In this document: in pieces, positions 45,133 to 53,581 of the stretch
Numbering within the stretch: position 1 is the stretch's first letter
Layout of the letters: every line of letters starts with the position of its first letter
NCBI RefSeq assembly: GCF_041514305.1
Contig: NZ_JBGMWH010000001.1
Span: 558,001-622,000 of the forward strand
Length of the DNA stretch: 64,000 nucleotides
Direction of reading: 5' to 3'
Origin: Salinarimonas chemoclinalis
GTDB lineage: Bacteria; Pseudomonadota; Alphaproteobacteria; Rhizobiales; Beijerinckiaceae
The notes under the pieces: model-generated
Database searches by the model: none
Seen by the model: only the letters and a program-made list of their open reading frames with translations
What the model was told of the DNA's origin: nothing
Program-made: the position numbers and the translations under genes

Positions 45133-48100
45133 TCATGCGTCCGGCCCGTGCTCGAAACCCACCCGCGCGAGCACCCGCATCAGCTCGTCCTGCCCGAAGG
45201 GCTTGGCGAGCCGCGCGTCGACCGCGCTCTCGGCGCCCTCCGGCAGCTCGGCGTAGCCCGTGGCGAGGACGAGCGGGAGGCGCGGGCGGCGGGCGCGCAC
45301 GGCCTGGGCGAGCTGGAGCCCGGTCATCCCCGGCATCGCCTGGTCCGTCAGCACGACGTCGATCGGCGTGCCGGCGTCGAGGATGGCGAGCGCCGCGGCG
45401 CCGGAACCCGCCTCGATCGGCTCGTGGCCGAGGTCCTCGACCATCGTCGAGGATCCCATCAGCACGAGGGCGTCGTCGTCGACGACGAGGACCCGCAGCC
45501 GCCGGCCCGCGACCGCCGCCGGCGCGGGCTCCGGGGCCCGGACGGGCTCGGCGTCGAAGGGGGCGTGCGCGATCGGCAGCAGGATCTCCGCCGTCGTGCC
45601 CGCACCGGGCGCGCTCGCGAGCGCGAGACGCCCGTTCGACTGCTCGGCGAGGCCGTAGACCATGGCGAGGCCGAGCCCGGTCCCCTTGCCGGGGCCCTTC
45701 GTGGTGAAGAAGGGCTCGACGGCACGCGCGAGGGTCGCCTCGTCCATCCCGGCCCCGGTGTCGGAGATGCGCACGCGCACGAAGCGCCCCTGCGGCGGCT
45801 CGTCCTCGGCCGCGCGGGTCACCGCGTCGACGGCGATCGTCAGCACGCCCCCCTCGGGCATGGCGTCGCGCGCGTTGACGGCGAGGTTCACGAGCGCGAG
45901 CTCCAGCTGGTTGGGGTCGACGAGCGCCCTCGGTGTGCCCTCGCAGAAGCGCGTCTCGATGCGGACCTGCGGGCCGATCGAGCGGCGCAGGAGGTCGGTC
46001 ATGCCCACGACGAGGTCTGGTACCTCCACCGCGGAGGGCGCGAGCGTCTGGCGCCGGGCGAAGGCCAGCATGCGCTGGGTGAGCGACACACCGCGCTCGG
46101 CCCCTTCGATCGCGTTGGCGATCAGGCGCTCGGCCCGCGGATCGTCGGCGAACCGCTTGCGCAGCACGCCGAGAGAGGACATCACGGCCATCAGCAGGTT
46201 GTTGAAGTCGTGGGCCACGCCGCCGGTGAGCTGGCCCAGGCTCTCCATCTTCTGGAGCTGGACGAGCTTGGCGGCGCCCTCCGCGACCCGCGCCTCGAGA
46301 TCGGCGTTGAGCCGCTCCAGCGCCGCGCGCGCCTCGCGACGCTCGGTGATGTCGTAGTTCACGCCGATCATGCGCACCGGCCGCCCCCGGGCATCGCGCA
46401 CCACCTCGCCCCGCCCGGCGAGCCAGCGGGCGCCCCCCTCGGGGCGCAGGATGCGGAACTCGACGTCGAACGGCGCGCGTCCCGCCAGCGCCGCCTCGAT
46501 CGCCGCCGCCACGCCGTCGCGATCCGCCGGATGCGTCCGCTCCATGAAGGCGTCGTAGCGCGGCGAGGGAGCGCCCGGCGGCAGGTCGAGCAGGGTCTCC
46601 ATCGGCCCGGTCCAGGTCACGTCGCCGGTCGCGATGCTCCATTCCCAGGTGGCGATGCCACCCGCCTCCTGCGCGAGCCGCAGGCGCTCCTCGCTCGCGA
46701 GCAGCGCCTCCTCCGCGCGCTTGCGCTCGGAGACGTCCTCGAAGGTCGAGACCGCGAGCACGATGGTGCCGTTGGCGTCGCGGATCGGCGCGGCGGAGAC
46801 CTCGAGGTCGGTGAGGCTGCCGTCGCCGCGGCGATAGACCATCGGCTCGCGGTCGACCACCTCGCCGGCCAGGAGCGCGCGGGCGATCGGATACTCGTCC
46901 GGCGCGTAGCGGCTGCCGTCGGGGTGTCGCGCGCCGTAGGCGGCGTAGCCGCTCGTATCGCCCGAGCGGATCAGGCTGTGGCCGAGGATCTCCTCGCCCT
47001 TGGTGTTGTGGAACAGGAGCTCGCCCGAGGGCGCCTGGGCGACGGAGACGCCCGTCGACATCTGCTCGAGCACCGCGCGCAGGCGCGCCTCGCTCTGCGC
47101 GAGCGTCGCGGCGGTGCGGCGCTCCTCCGTCACGTCGCGGAAGAAGATCGTCAGCCCCTCCGCCGATGGGTAGGCGTTGGCCTCGAACCAGGTGTCGAGC
47201 GGCGCGTAGAACGCGTCCGCCCGCGTGGGCCGGCCCGTCTCCATCGCCCGGGTGTAGGCGTCGAAGAACGGCCCCCCGAGCGCGCCGGGGAAGACGTCCC
47301 AGATCCGCTCGCCGACGAGCGAGCGCCCGCCGCCGATCTGGGCCGCGGCGCGGGCGTTCAGGTAGGTGAACCGCCAGGCGCGGTCGAGCACCATGACGCT
47401 GTCCGTGGTGCTCTCGAGCACGTTCGACAGGCGCGCCTGCGAACGGCGGATCCCCTCGGCGCCGCGACGCTCGTCGGCGATGGCCGCGAGGACCAGGGTG
47501 ACGAGCGCGGTCGCGGCCGAGAAGTGCTGGGCCAGCACGACGCGGTCCTGCGCGGAGTCGGCGAGGAGGTCGAAGGGCCCGCGCCCGAAGGTCGCGCCGA
47601 TGGTCGCCGCGCCCGCGACCGCCACGAGGGCGAGGCTCGCGCCGCGCACCTGGAACGCGAGCGCCGCCCAGATCAGCGGCGGGTAGATCAGCCACGTGCC
47701 GAGGTCGCGGGCCGCCTCGTTCAGGAAGACGTGCCCCGCGAGCGCCCCCGTGACGGCGAGGACGGCGGCGAGGTGGAGGACGTCGAGCGGAGCGCGGCGC
47801 AGCGCCGCGCGCTCGCCGTTCGAGAAGCCGCTCCAGGCGAGGATCGGCGGCGCCAGCGTGATCGCGCCGACGAAGGCACCGAACCACCAGAAGGCGGCCG
47901 TGGCGAGCGCGAAGTCCGTGCCGAGACCCATCGACAGCCACAGCGCGCCCGCGCCGAAGCCCGCCGAGATCAGCGCGCCGACGCCCGCGGCGAGCGCCAG
48001 CGCGAGGATGTCGCGCATCGCTGCGAGCCGCCGGTCGAGGCCGAACCAGGAGACGAGCGCGAGGGCCGGGAGCGCGGCCGAGGCGGCGTTGCCCAGCGCG

Positions 48101-48348
48101 ATCACGACCTCCACCGAGATCGGGTGCGTGCTGCCCACCGTCAGCCCGGCGGCGAGCCGCGCGACGACGATCGCCGGCCACAGCCGCACGCCGCCGAGCA
48201 CGAGCCCCGCGAGGCCCACGCCCGCTGCCGGCCAGACCGGCGAGCCGGCGCCGCCGACCGCGGCCCATTGCAGGCCGATCACCGCCGCGACGTAGTAGGC
48301 GAGGCCGAGAACGGCGGCCGCCGCGAGGGTCTTCGAGTCCGATCGCAC
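45133..48348 (-). CDS. Hybrid sensor histidine kinase (MASE1, PAS repeats, receiver)
   Basis: Membrane sensor of 1071 residues. Multi-helix MASE1-like domain (about 5-290), three PAS domains (about 303-410, 420-540, 555-670), then HisKA with the phospho-acceptor His713 (VAHDFNN). The HATPase domain has NARDAM, DTGAGM and GTGLGLAMV (889-897), and the C-terminal receiver has Asp1002 (LTDQAMPG). No response regulator with an output domain is adjacent, so its partner is elsewhere. The GTG start at 48348 begins just before the first helix; upstream in-frame codons would overlap the neighbouring gene. Confidence 0.9.
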   Translation of the reverse strand: MRSDSKTLAAAAVLGLAYYVAAVIGLQWAAVGGAGSPVWPAAGVGLAGLVLGGVRLWPAIVVARLAAGLTVGSTHPISVEVVIALGNAASAALPALALVSWFGLDRRLAAMRDILALALAAGVGALISAGFGAGALWLSMGLGTDFALATAAFWWFGAFVGAITLAPPILAWSGFSNGERAALRRAPLDVLHLAAVLAVTGALAGHVFLNEAARDLGTWLIYPPLIWAALAFQVRGASLALVAVAGAATIGATFGRGPFDLLADSAQDRVVLAQHFSAATALVTLVLAAIADERRGAEGIRRSQARLSNVLESTTDSVMVLDRAWRFTYLNARAAAQIGGGRSLVGERIWDVFPGALGGPFFDAYTRAMETGRPTRADAFYAPLDTWFEANAYPSAEGLTIFFRDVTEERRTAATLAQSEARLRAVLEQMSTGVSVAQAPSGELLFHNTKGEEILGHSLIRSGDTSGYAAYGARHPDGSRYAPDEYPIARALLAGEVVDREPMVYRRGDGSLTDLEVSAAPIRDANGTIVLAVSTFEDVSERKRAEEALLASEERLRLAQEAGGIATWEWSIATGDVTWTGPMETLLDLPPGAPSPRYDAFMERTHPADRDGVAAAIEAALAGRAPFDVEFRILRPEGGARWLAGRGEVVRDARGRPVRMIGVNYDITERREARAALERLNADLEARVAEGAAKLVQLQKMESLGQLTGGVAHDFNNLLMAVMSSLGVLRKRFADDPRAERLIANAIEGAERGVSLTQRMLAFARRQTLAPSAVEVPDLVVGMTDLLRRSIGPQVRIETRFCEGTPRALVDPNQLELALVNLAVNARDAMPEGGVLTIAVDAVTRAAEDEPPQGRFVRVRISDTGAGMDEATLARAVEPFFTTKGPGKGTGLGLAMVYGLAEQSNGRLALASAPGAGTTAEILLPIAHAPFDAEPVRAPEPAPAAVAGRRLRVLVVDDDALVLMGSSTMVEDLGHEPIEAGSGAAALAILDAGTPIDVVLTDQAMPGMTGLQLAQAVRARRPRLPLVLATGYAELPEGAESAVDARLAKPFGQDELMRVLARVGFEHGPDA

Positions 48349-48430
48349 CGATTGTGTCCGTTCCGCGCTCTCGCGCCGTTTGCCGTACGACCCTACCGCA
48401 TCGCACGGCGGCGCACGAGCCGACGCGCGG

Positions 48431-49621
48431 TCAACCGCCGATGTAGCCCCGCTCGCGCAGGTGCCGCTCCAGCACGTCCGGGAACGCGGCCGGCCGCTCC
48501 GCGCCCGCGGGGCAGGTTCCATCCGCGGCCGCGGGCGCCTCGCAGATGGTCAGCGGCCAGTCGCTCGAACGATCGAAGGACGCCTCGATCCGCGCACGCG
48601 CCTCCTCCCAACGCCCGAGCCGCGCCATGGATGCGGCCCAGGCCGCGAGAAACCCGTTCTCGCGCCACAGCGCCGGCTCGCTCCGCGCTGCCGCCTCCAT
48701 CCAGGCGAGATCGTCGGCGACGGCTCCGCGGAAGCGCGGGTCGCCGGAAACGTCGACGACCTCCTTGCCCGCGTAGCGTTCGATCACGATCGGCGCGAAG
48801 GAGGCCGCATACGAGGCGTAGGCGTAGAGAAAGGACTGATCGATGCCGACGAGCTCGTAGATGCCGTCCCCGTCGAGGTCGCGCACGGCGTAGCCGCTGT
48901 CGCCGTCGAGCGTGGCGCCGGAGATCACGTGCCAGCGCTCGCCGAGCCGCCCCGCGATGCGTGTCACCGCGCAGCAATGCGCGCCGCCGGTGAACGCGCT
49001 CGCCACGATCTGCCGTGCCCCGGGCGCCTGCGGGTCGAGCGGCGCGATCGTCAGGCGTGCCCCCGCGGAGAAGGAGGCGGCGTCCTCGAAGGCGATCGAG
49101 AAGGCCACCCGGCGGCCCTCGTAGGCGTCGATCGTCGGGTAGGCGAGGTCGGTGTCGTCGCGGGCGGCGTCGAGCAGCAGGGTGAGCCCGTCCGCCCCGA
49201 AGGCGAGCGGCGCATCGCCGTCGAAGCGCAGGCGCTCGAGGCGCGGCGCGTCCGACGTCCAGAACGGGTCGGAGAAGCGCGCGCCGTCGGAGACGAACAG
49301 GTCGTCCGGCAGCCCGGGCTCGGCGCGCAGCCGCGCCTGCAGCGCGCCGGGATCGCCCGGCGTCACGGGACCCGCGACGACCGCGTGCCAGCCGTTCGCG
49401 GAGGTGAGGACGTGCGTCGCGTCGAAGCGCTCGCGCCAGCCGCGCGCGAGATCGATCGCCTCGGCCGGATCCTGCCGGCTCGCCAGAACGATCCAGCGCT
49501 CGCCCGCCGACGGGCCGCTCTGCGCGGTGGCGGGCTCGGTCGCCACCGGCCCGACCCATGCCAGCGCGGAGAGAGCGATCGCGAGCGCGCCCGGCGCACG
49601 ATGTGAAGACAGCGTTCCCAT
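48431..49621 (-). CDS. Secreted SPOR-like protein of unknown function
   Basis: Protein of 396 residues with a signal peptide (1-34). An N-terminal SPOR-like region (WIVLASRQDPAEAIDLARGW, 43-62, and HAVVAGPV) is followed by a mid-region with an Asp-rich FG-GAP/EF-like motif (VRDLDGDGIYELVG) that may bind calcium. Four Cys suggest disulfides. SPOR domains bind denuded peptidoglycan, so an envelope role is plausible. It is upstream of the kinase gene on the same strand with an 82-nt gap. Confidence 0.7.
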   Translation of the reverse strand: MGTLSSHRAPGALAIALSALAWVGPVATEPATAQSGPSAGERWIVLASRQDPAEAIDLARGWRERFDATHVLTSANGWHAVVAGPVTPGDPGALQARLRAEPGLPDDLFVSDGARFSDPFWTSDAPRLERLRFDGDAPLAFGADGLTLLLDAARDDTDLAYPTIDAYEGRRVAFSIAFEDAASFSAGARLTIAPLDPQAPGARQIVASAFTGGAHCCAVTRIAGRLGERWHVISGATLDGDSGYAVRDLDGDGIYELVGIDQSFLYAYASYAASFAPIVIERYAGKEVVDVSGDPRFRGAVADDLAWMEAAARSEPALWRENGFLAAWAASMARLGRWEEARARIEASFDRSSDWPLTICEAPAAADGTCPAGAERPAAFPDVLERHLRERGYIGG

Positions 49622-49735
49622 GCGCCCAGAGTGGCCTGCGCACGCGGCGTCTTCAAGCCGCATCGCCGCACGGCGTGGGTTTCGTGGTCGCGCCACGAAC
49701 ACGTCGTGCCCTGGGAACGCCGCGCGAGCGCCGGC

Positions 49736-51952
49736 TCACGCGCCGCGCGCGGCACGGCGCTTGCGCTTGATCCGGTAGACCAGGACCTGCATCCCCAACG
49801 AGAGCGCGATCCAGGCGAGGACCGCGAGCCCGAGCAGCGCCAGCGCCCACGGGTCCGGCGAGGCGAGAACCTCGGCGAGGCGGGTGCCCAGCAGGGTCAG
49901 CATCACGAGCCCCGGAGCCATGCCCAGGAGCGTGCCGACGAGGTAGTCGACGAGGCCGATCCGGCTCGCGCCGACGACGAGGTTCACCACGCTGAAGGGG
50001 GCGACCGGCAGCATCCTCAGCGCCGCCACCGCGATGACGCCGCTGTCGGCGAGCGCCTTCGAGACGGCGCGGGTGCGCCGCCCCATGCGCCGCTCGAGCG
50101 CGCCGCGCCCGATCGCGCGGCCGAGCGCGTACATCAGTGCGGCGCTGAGCATCACCCCGGTCGTCGCCACCGCGAGCGCGGTCACCGGCGCGAACATCAT
50201 GCCCGTGACCGTGATCAGCACCGTCACGGGGAAGACGACGAGGCCGCCCACGACGAAGGCGAGGACGACGAGGAGCGGCGCGAGCGGCCCCGTGCCGAGC
50301 GCCTCGAGCCGCGCCACGAGCGCGGCCGGATCGGTGAGGTCGGCGGCGGGGGAGAAGCGCCAGAGCGCGACCACGGCGAGCACGGCGAGCGCGAGGAGGA
50401 CGAGCTTGCCCGTGCGCATCAGCGAGCGCTGCGCCGGCTGGCCCGCGAACATCTCCGCGCCGAAGGCGGGCGTCGCGATCGGCGTCTCGGGGTCGGCGAG
50501 TTCGCCGATGCGCCTCGCGAGCTCGCCGTCCTCGGCGTCGCCGAGATCGATCGGCGCGAGCCGCCGGCCCTCCGGCGGCGGGACCGCTCGCTGCAGGGCG
50601 TCGAGCGCGGAGAGGAGCGAGCCCTCCCGGTCGATCGCCGCGCTCACCCGCTCGGGGGCGACGCCCGAATGCTCGGCGACGAGCCCGTCGCGGATGCGCC
50701 GGATCGCGGCGCGCTCGTCCTGCGTGCGCGCCTCGATGGCGAGATCGCACTCGCTGTCGAGGCCCATCGAGCGATTGTTCAGGTTGGCCGAGCCGATGCG
50801 CAGCAGGCGGTCGTCGACGATCGTCAGCTTGGCGTGGACCATGACGCCCTCGCCGGTCGGGTCGCCCGGCAGGGCGGGATGGACGAGCCGCGCCCGGTCC
50901 GCGAGACCCGCCTCGCGCAGGATCGCCATGAAGCGCCGGCGCCCGGCGTTCATCGCGTGCTCCTCGAGCCAGCTCTGGTGGACGTTCGGCCCCACGAGGA
51001 CGACCTCCAGCGCCGGCACCTCCCGCATCCGGGCGACGAGCGCCTTCGCCACGCTCTCGCGGGTGAGGAACTGGTTCTCGATGTAGATCGTCCGCTCCGC
51101 GGCGGAGACGGAGGCCTCCCAGAGCGCCTCCACCTCGCGGATCGCCGGCGCGCCGGCGAAGGCGGGGCGGGTGCGGGCGATGCCGACGCCGACGTCGTGG
51201 AAGTCGGGCACGACGTCGGCCGGCCAGAGGTCTTCCGGCCGCTTCGCGGTGCGCCCGCGCAGCGCGAAGCGCGTGTGCGCGTCGGGGGCCTTGCGCAGTC
51301 TCGGCGCAGCCGCGTATCCGCCCTCGGCCTGGCGCCAGCGCGCCTCGGCCAGCGCCGAGAGGGCCGCGGCCGCCTCGCCGTCGACCATCATCTGCGCGTC
51401 GTGGAAGGGCCGGTAGGGCGCACCGTCCGGGTCGCGCCGGCGCGGGTCGTCGAGCGCGTGCGCGCGGGTGTCCCAGCGCCGGATCGCGAGGTCGAGCCCG
51501 CCGCAGAAGGCGAGCGCCCCGTCCACGACGACGATCTTCTGGTGGTGGCTCGCGCCGATCGGCAACACGTCGTCGAGCCGCGCGCGGATGCGCCGGGGCA
51601 TCGACCAGTCGAGCTTCACCTCCGGCAGGAGCTCGCGCTCGAGCCCGTAGAGCAGCGCGTAGTCCCACAGCAGGAGATCGACCTTCAGCCGCGGGCGCCG
51701 CGCCACGAGCGCGCGCAGGAAGGGGCCGAGCTCGCGGGGAAGCCCGTCGGAGGGCTCGTATTCCTCACCGACGAGGGGCGTGCGGCTGTCGATGTCCCAG
51801 CCCACCACGAGGATGCGCGAGCGCGCCGCGCGCATCGCCGCGCGCATGGCGCCGAACGTCGCCGCCGCGTCGACGAGCACCGCCGCGCGCGGCGCCCGCG
51901 CGACCGTCCACACCGTCTCCCCCGGCCTCAGGATGCCCCCGGTCTCGCTCAA
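49736..51952 (-). CDS. Phospholipase D-like protein fused to a VTT/SNARE-associated membrane domain
   Basis: Protein of 738 residues. Two HKD motifs mark a PLD-superfamily catalytic unit: His137-x-Lys139-x4-Asp144 and His373-x-Lys375-x4-Asp380, the latter with GSANLNNRSMGLDSECD. Residues about 490-725 form a TVP38/DedA-like VTT membrane domain. It resembles cardiolipin-synthase-like enzymes, here with a lipid-scramblase-type partner in one chain. The TTG start is supported by GAGGAG 9 nt upstream. It is divergent from the universal stress protein. Confidence 0.88.
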   Translation of the reverse strand: MSETGGILRPGETVWTVARAPRAAVLVDAAATFGAMRAAMRAARSRILVVGWDIDSRTPLVGEEYEPSDGLPRELGPFLRALVARRPRLKVDLLLWDYALLYGLERELLPEVKLDWSMPRRIRARLDDVLPIGASHHQKIVVVDGALAFCGGLDLAIRRWDTRAHALDDPRRRDPDGAPYRPFHDAQMMVDGEAAAALSALAEARWRQAEGGYAAAPRLRKAPDAHTRFALRGRTAKRPEDLWPADVVPDFHDVGVGIARTRPAFAGAPAIREVEALWEASVSAAERTIYIENQFLTRESVAKALVARMREVPALEVVLVGPNVHQSWLEEHAMNAGRRRFMAILREAGLADRARLVHPALPGDPTGEGVMVHAKLTIVDDRLLRIGSANLNNRSMGLDSECDLAIEARTQDERAAIRRIRDGLVAEHSGVAPERVSAAIDREGSLLSALDALQRAVPPPEGRRLAPIDLGDAEDGELARRIGELADPETPIATPAFGAEMFAGQPAQRSLMRTGKLVLLALAVLAVVALWRFSPAADLTDPAALVARLEALGTGPLAPLLVVLAFVVGGLVVFPVTVLITVTGMMFAPVTALAVATTGVMLSAALMYALGRAIGRGALERRMGRRTRAVSKALADSGVIAVAALRMLPVAPFSVVNLVVGASRIGLVDYLVGTLLGMAPGLVMLTLLGTRLAEVLASPDPWALALLGLAVLAWIALSLGMQVLVYRIKRKRRAARGA

Positions 51953-52117
51953 GCGCGTGCTCCTCGTCGTGCGAACCTAACGCATCGGAGCGGATTTGCG
52001 CATGCCCGCGGGTCCCTTCCGGTGTTTCCGGGATTGCGCACGGGGGCGGGGCGCGGCACCGTCCGTCGTGGCGCACCGTTCGCGCGCGCACTTGCCCCGC
52101 GAGGAGAGGACCCCGCC

Positions 52118-52642
52118 ATGATTTCGACCATCGTCGTCGCCGTGGACGGCTCGGAGCACCAGGACGCCGTCGTCGCGCTCGCCGCCGAGATCGCCCAGGC
52201 GCGCGGGGCGCGGCTCGTGCTCGCCCATGCGCTGCTGCGGGGCGTGCCCTACGGCGAGCTCTACGCGGTGGCCGAGCGCCTCGGCTTCCTCGACCGGGTG
52301 AAGGCGGAGCTCGACGAGGCCTCCGCCACGCCGGTCATGCCCGCCGCCGCCATGGGCGGGGCGATCCCCGTGATCATGGTCTCGCCCGACACGCTCCGGC
52401 ACGTGTCCGACGAGGTGATCGCCGCCGCACGCAAGGCCCCGGAGAGCGCCGGCGTGACCGTCGAGGCGCGCATCGCCGACGCGCCGCCGGCCCAGGCGAT
52501 CGTCGAGATCGCCCGCGAGGAGGGCGCCGACCTCCTCGTCATCGGCAGCCGCGGCCTCGGCCGCCTCCAGGGCCTGATCCTCGGCAGCGTCTCGCAGAAG
52601 GTGGTCCACGACGCGCCCTGCGCGGTGCTCGTGGTGAAGTGA
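52118..52642 (+). CDS. Universal stress protein (UspA family)
   Basis: Protein of 174 residues with ATP-binding type USP motifs: VVAVDGSEH near the start and GSRGLGRLQGLILGSVSQKVVHDAPCAVLVV at the C-terminus (G-2x-G-9x-G-S). There is a central insert with repeated Ala/Met. GAGGAGAGG lies upstream of the ATG. It probably aids stress survival, without a specific target. Confidence 0.93.
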   Translation: MISTIVVAVDGSEHQDAVVALAAEIAQARGARLVLAHALLRGVPYGELYAVAERLGFLDRVKAELDEASATPVMPAAAMGGAIPVIMVSPDTLRHVSDEVIAAARKAPESAGVTVEARIADAPPAQAIVEIAREEGADLLVIGSRGLGRLQGLILGSVSQKVVHDAPCAVLVVK

Positions 52643-52968
52643 ACGCCGGGGCACCACTCCCCCTGTCACCCCGGTCGCGAAGCGGGACCGGCGCCCGGAT
52701 CCGCAGGGGTGTGCTCAGCGTGCGCGAAGCGCGCGCGTCCATGAGATGCCGATGGAGGCGTCGCGCGCCATCGCCCGCACCGCACGCGCTGGTCGGCGCA
52801 CGCGGCCGCTTCATCACAACCAAAAAACATCAATCTTGACAGTACACACCCGATAGCCTCCCCTCCCTTCGCCCGTGCGAAACACCAAGTCAGGGCCAGC
52901 GGCTCGTGTCGGGGATGGGCTCCGGCGCCTTCGGGCGAAAGCCTCGCTCGGTCAACGGAGGACGTGCC
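52643..52968. other. Gene-poor stretch after the universal stress gene
   Basis: No credible gene is seen. A TTGACA hexamer at 52836-52841 lies in a short AT-rich patch and could be a -35 box, but no matching -10 box sits at the usual distance. Confidence 0.35.
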
Positions 52969-53067
52969 ATGTCGTGGCTCTTGCCGCGCATCCGCGTGTC
53001 CATCAGCCTCCGCGTGGTGCGGAAGGCGAGCTGGTCCCTCGCCTTCCGCTTCGCCATCGGCGGCTGA
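52969..53067 (+). CDS. Possible small protein, 32 residues
   Basis: A short frame begins MSWLLPRIRVSISLRVV and is rich in Arg, Ser and Trp, forming a basic amphipathic or membrane-active peptide. GGAGGAC lies 6 nt before the ATG, an excellent ribosome-binding site for so short a frame. A strong hairpin follows 7 nt after the stop. The low information content makes chance possible. Confidence 0.3.
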   Translation: MSWLLPRIRVSISLRVVRKASWSLAFRFAIGG

Positions 53068-53074
53068 TGAAAAG

Positions 53075-53102
53075 GAGGGGGGAGAGGAAACTCTCCCTCC
53101 TC
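53075..53102. terminator. Strong GAAA-tetraloop hairpin
   Basis: A 12-bp stem (53075-53086 with 53091-53102, one G-U pair) is closed by a GAAA tetraloop. The T-rich flank is on the minus-strand side. It could end the small-ORF transcript or stop antisense transcription. Confidence 0.5.
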
Positions 53103-53223
53103 ACTCCGCGAATGATACTACCACATCCGCCGTCGCTCTCCAATCCGTTCTCATGCGCCGGCATCGCGGGCGCGGGACGCGTGCGCTTTCGCGCACGCTG
53201 AACCAATCGCCGGAGGTTCTCGG

Positions 53224-53250
53224 TCCCGGATCTGCTTCGCAGTCCGGGAT
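53224..53250. repeat. Palindromic repeat of the TCCCGGA-TCCGGGA class
   Basis: TCCCGGA-t-CTGC-ttc-GCAG-TCCGGGAT is a nested palindrome. A sister copy with longer outer arms is at 63027-63060. Such dispersed hairpins are common in Hyphomicrobiales. Confidence 0.65.
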
Positions 53251-53280
53251 GACAGCCCCCCGGATCTTCCCCAAACACCC

Positions 53281-53537
53281 ACCTTGCCCCCCACCCCCAC
53301 CTCCCCCCGCGTAAGGTCCCGCTCCCCGCCACGCCCACCAAAAAAGCCGCCACCGCCATGTTCACCCCGCCCCGCCGCCCGCGTCCCACCTTCACCGATC
53401 AGGAGGCGCTCGCGTTCCACAGCCAGGGGCGGCCCGGCAAGCTCGAGGTGGTGCCGACGAAGCCGATGGCGACGCAGCGCGACCGGTCGCACGCCTCTGC
53501 GCGGCTCCGCCGAGCCCCTCCATCAACCCTTCCTTAA
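53281..53537 (+). pseudogene. Truncated maeB copy (5' end and leader)
   Basis: From ATG 53358, codons 3-42 encode the same residues as maeB (TPPRRPRPTFTDQEALAF onward), after which the frame runs into unrelated sequence and stops at 53535-53537 (59 codons before the stop). The leader is duplicated too: CCCCGCGTAAGGTCCCGCTC is shared. In codons 2-42 I count eleven synonymous differences and one replacement (codon 2), so the copy diverged while coding. It looks like the remnant of a second malic-enzyme gene whose 3' part was lost next to flhA. Confidence 0.8.
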
Positions 53538-53581
53538 CCATCCCCCCGGCAGAACTTGCCTAGTTCGGCGAGAGGACCGGG

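Noticed and set aside
53545..53575. GGCAGAACTTGC before flhA as a sigma-54 promoter
   Set aside because: The spacing between GG and GC is 8 bases, while sigma-54 sites need 10, so it does not fit.
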